From the NCBI RefSeq assembly GCF_900105385.1, contig NZ_LT629772.1, positions 3,720,001 to 3,784,000 of the forward strand: DNA of 64,000 nucleotides. The letters run 5' to 3'. The notes below the pieces were generated by a model. The model did no database searches. It was not told the DNA's origin and worked only from the letters and a program-made list of their open reading frames with translations. The position numbers were made by a program, and so were the translations under genes. Positions 63,122 to 64,000 of the stretch are shown piece by piece; the stretch's first letter is position 1; each line of letters begins with the position of its first letter. Origin of the DNA: Microlunatus soli. GTDB lineage: Bacteria; Actinomycetota; Actinomycetes; Propionibacteriales; Propionibacteriaceae.

Positions 63122-64000
63122 ATGACAACAGAAGGAATACACAAGGCACGCACTGTGATCGTCGCGATGGCCGCGGCGACGGCGCTCCTGGTGAGCGGCT
63201 GTAGCGCCTCCAACACCGGTGGCCAGGAAGTCGGTGGCGGCAGTAGTGACAAGGGTTCCGGAGACATCGCGAGCAAGTACGCCGATTGTCAACCTGGCGA
63301 AGGAGTCAAGGACACCGCGTCGATGAAGATCGGTGCCGACGAGGACAAGAAGATCACGATCACCAAGTTCGCCGGCTGGGCTGACGGTGCAGCCAACGCG
63401 CACCTGATGAAGGCGATCCTCGACAAGGCCGGGTATCAGACCGAGGTCAAGACCCTTGACGCCGCGCCGGCATACACGGCCGTGGCGCAGGGCAACTACG
63501 ACGTCATCACCGATGCGGAACTGCCTAGTACACACAAGGCCTACATCAACAAGTACGGCGACAAGCTCGAGCCACAGGGCTGCTGGTATGACAATCCGAC
63601 GATCGAAATTGCGGTGCCGACGTACTCGCCCGCGAAGTCGATCGGCGATCTGAAGACGATGGCTGGCAAGTACAATAACGAGATCATCGGTATCGAGGAC
63701 GGTGCCGGCGAGACTCAGACGATGCAGGACAGCACGATCCCGAAATATGGGTTGCAGGATCTAGAGTTCAAGACGTCGTCGAGCGCAGCCATGCTCCGCG
63801 CACTGGATACTGCCTACAAGCAGAAGAAGAACGTCGCCGTCACGCTGTGGACGCCGCACTGGGCCTACCAGAAATACGATCTGCGCAAGCTGGAGGACCC
63901 GAAGAAGGCGATGAGTGCCAAGGAGGGTCTCTGGGACTTCACCCGGACGGGCTTCGGCAAGGACCATCCGCTTGCTGCGCAGCTGATGCACAACATGGTC
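63122..64000 (+). CDS. Second ProX/OpuAC-type binding lipoprotein (3'-truncated by the window edge)
   Basis: 293 complete codons from ATG 63122 run off the right edge without a stop. It is a paralogue of the preceding proX: lipobox VSGC (Cys27), the same linker style, and matching segments throughout (for example DAAPAYTAVAQGNYDV and LWTPHWAYQKYDLRKLEDP). The Trp at DVWLPSTH in the first protein is Glu133 here (DAELPSTH), whereas Trp86 (FAGWAD) and the GCWYD Trp are kept. The change suggests a different ligand or affinity. GGCAGTGGG precedes the ATG. Confidence 0.85.
   Translation, partial: MTTEGIHKARTVIVAMAAATALLVSGCSASNTGGQEVGGGSSDKGSGDIASKYADCQPGEGVKDTASMKIGADEDKKITITKFAGWADGAANAHLMKAILDKAGYQTEVKTLDAAPAYTAVAQGNYDVITDAELPSTHKAYINKYGDKLEPQGCWYDNPTIEIAVPTYSPAKSIGDLKTMAGKYNNEIIGIEDGAGETQTMQDSTIPKYGLQDLEFKTSSSAAMLRALDTAYKQKKNVAVTLWTPHWAYQKYDLRKLEDPKKAMSAKEGLWDFTRTGFGKDHPLAAQLMHNMV

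Overview
The window is about 64 kb of a high-GC actinobacterial chromosome. Paired clpP1/clpP2 genes, an isochorismate/menaquinone pathway, a 14-gene nuo operon with a geranylgeranyl-reductase-type menaquinone reductase in front of it, and very dense ATGA/GTGA gene overlaps fit an aerobic, menaquinone-using soil actinobacterium. Propionibacteriales, Microlunatus-like, is my best guess; it is an inference from gene style, not a measured placement. I saw no rRNA or tRNA genes, no CRISPR array and no transposase.

Layout. 1-8.6 kb: the 3' part of menD, a TM0106-type RecB-like nuclease on the opposite strand, a two-gene ABC exporter-like unit, a MazG-like pyrophosphohydrolase, a DUF2695-like protein, an XRE regulator and a LacI-family regulator. 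8.7-14.6 kb: a five-gene family-5 (Dpp/Opp-type) uptake operon behind the LacI gene, so probably for oligosaccharides. 14.6-16.2 kb: clpP2 and clpP1 on the minus strand and a short creatininase-like remnant. 16.2-19.7 kb: an APH-like kinase, menF and a Gfo/Idh/MocA dehydrogenase. 20.1-38.9 kb: menaquinone reductase (menJ-like), nuoA-N and a long-chain polyprenyl diphosphate synthase, apparently one transcription unit with a Rex-like operator just upstream of its first gene. 39-46.3 kb: two methyltransferases, a divergent TetR/MFS pair, an ABC1/UbiB-like kinase, a small membrane protein and a secreted phytase-like esterase. 46.4-51.9 kb: a MalEFG-type sugar uptake operon without its own ATPase, divergent from two Gfo/Idh/MocA genes. 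52-59.3 kb: a second APH-like kinase and a complete OppABCDF-type operon ending in a small membrane protein. 59.7-64 kb: a glycine-betaine/proline-type (ProV, ProW, ProX) transporter with two tandem ProX paralogues, the second running off the right edge.

How it fits together. menD and menF make the naphthoquinone ring precursor, the polyprenyl synthase is suited to make the side chain, the menJ-like enzyme partly saturates that chain, and complex I reduces the finished menaquinone. These genes are clustered, and the Rex-like site suggests that quinone modification and complex I respond together to NADH/NAD+. The rest of the window is mainly nutrient uptake: four binding-protein-dependent importers, three dehydrogenases of the sugar/inositol type, and local regulators.

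The most unusual signals are: (1) a 19-bp dispersed repeat (CCCTTCGACAAGCTCAGGG and variants) inserted in frame in nuoD, nuoG and nuoJ, each time read as a different peptide, plus intergenic copies; (2) the Rex-like operator in front of menJ-nuo; (3) a shared 22-bp motif TAATC-N8-TTAGTAAAG at matching distances upstream of two unrelated transporter operons; (4) several long, nearly perfect intergenic hairpins.
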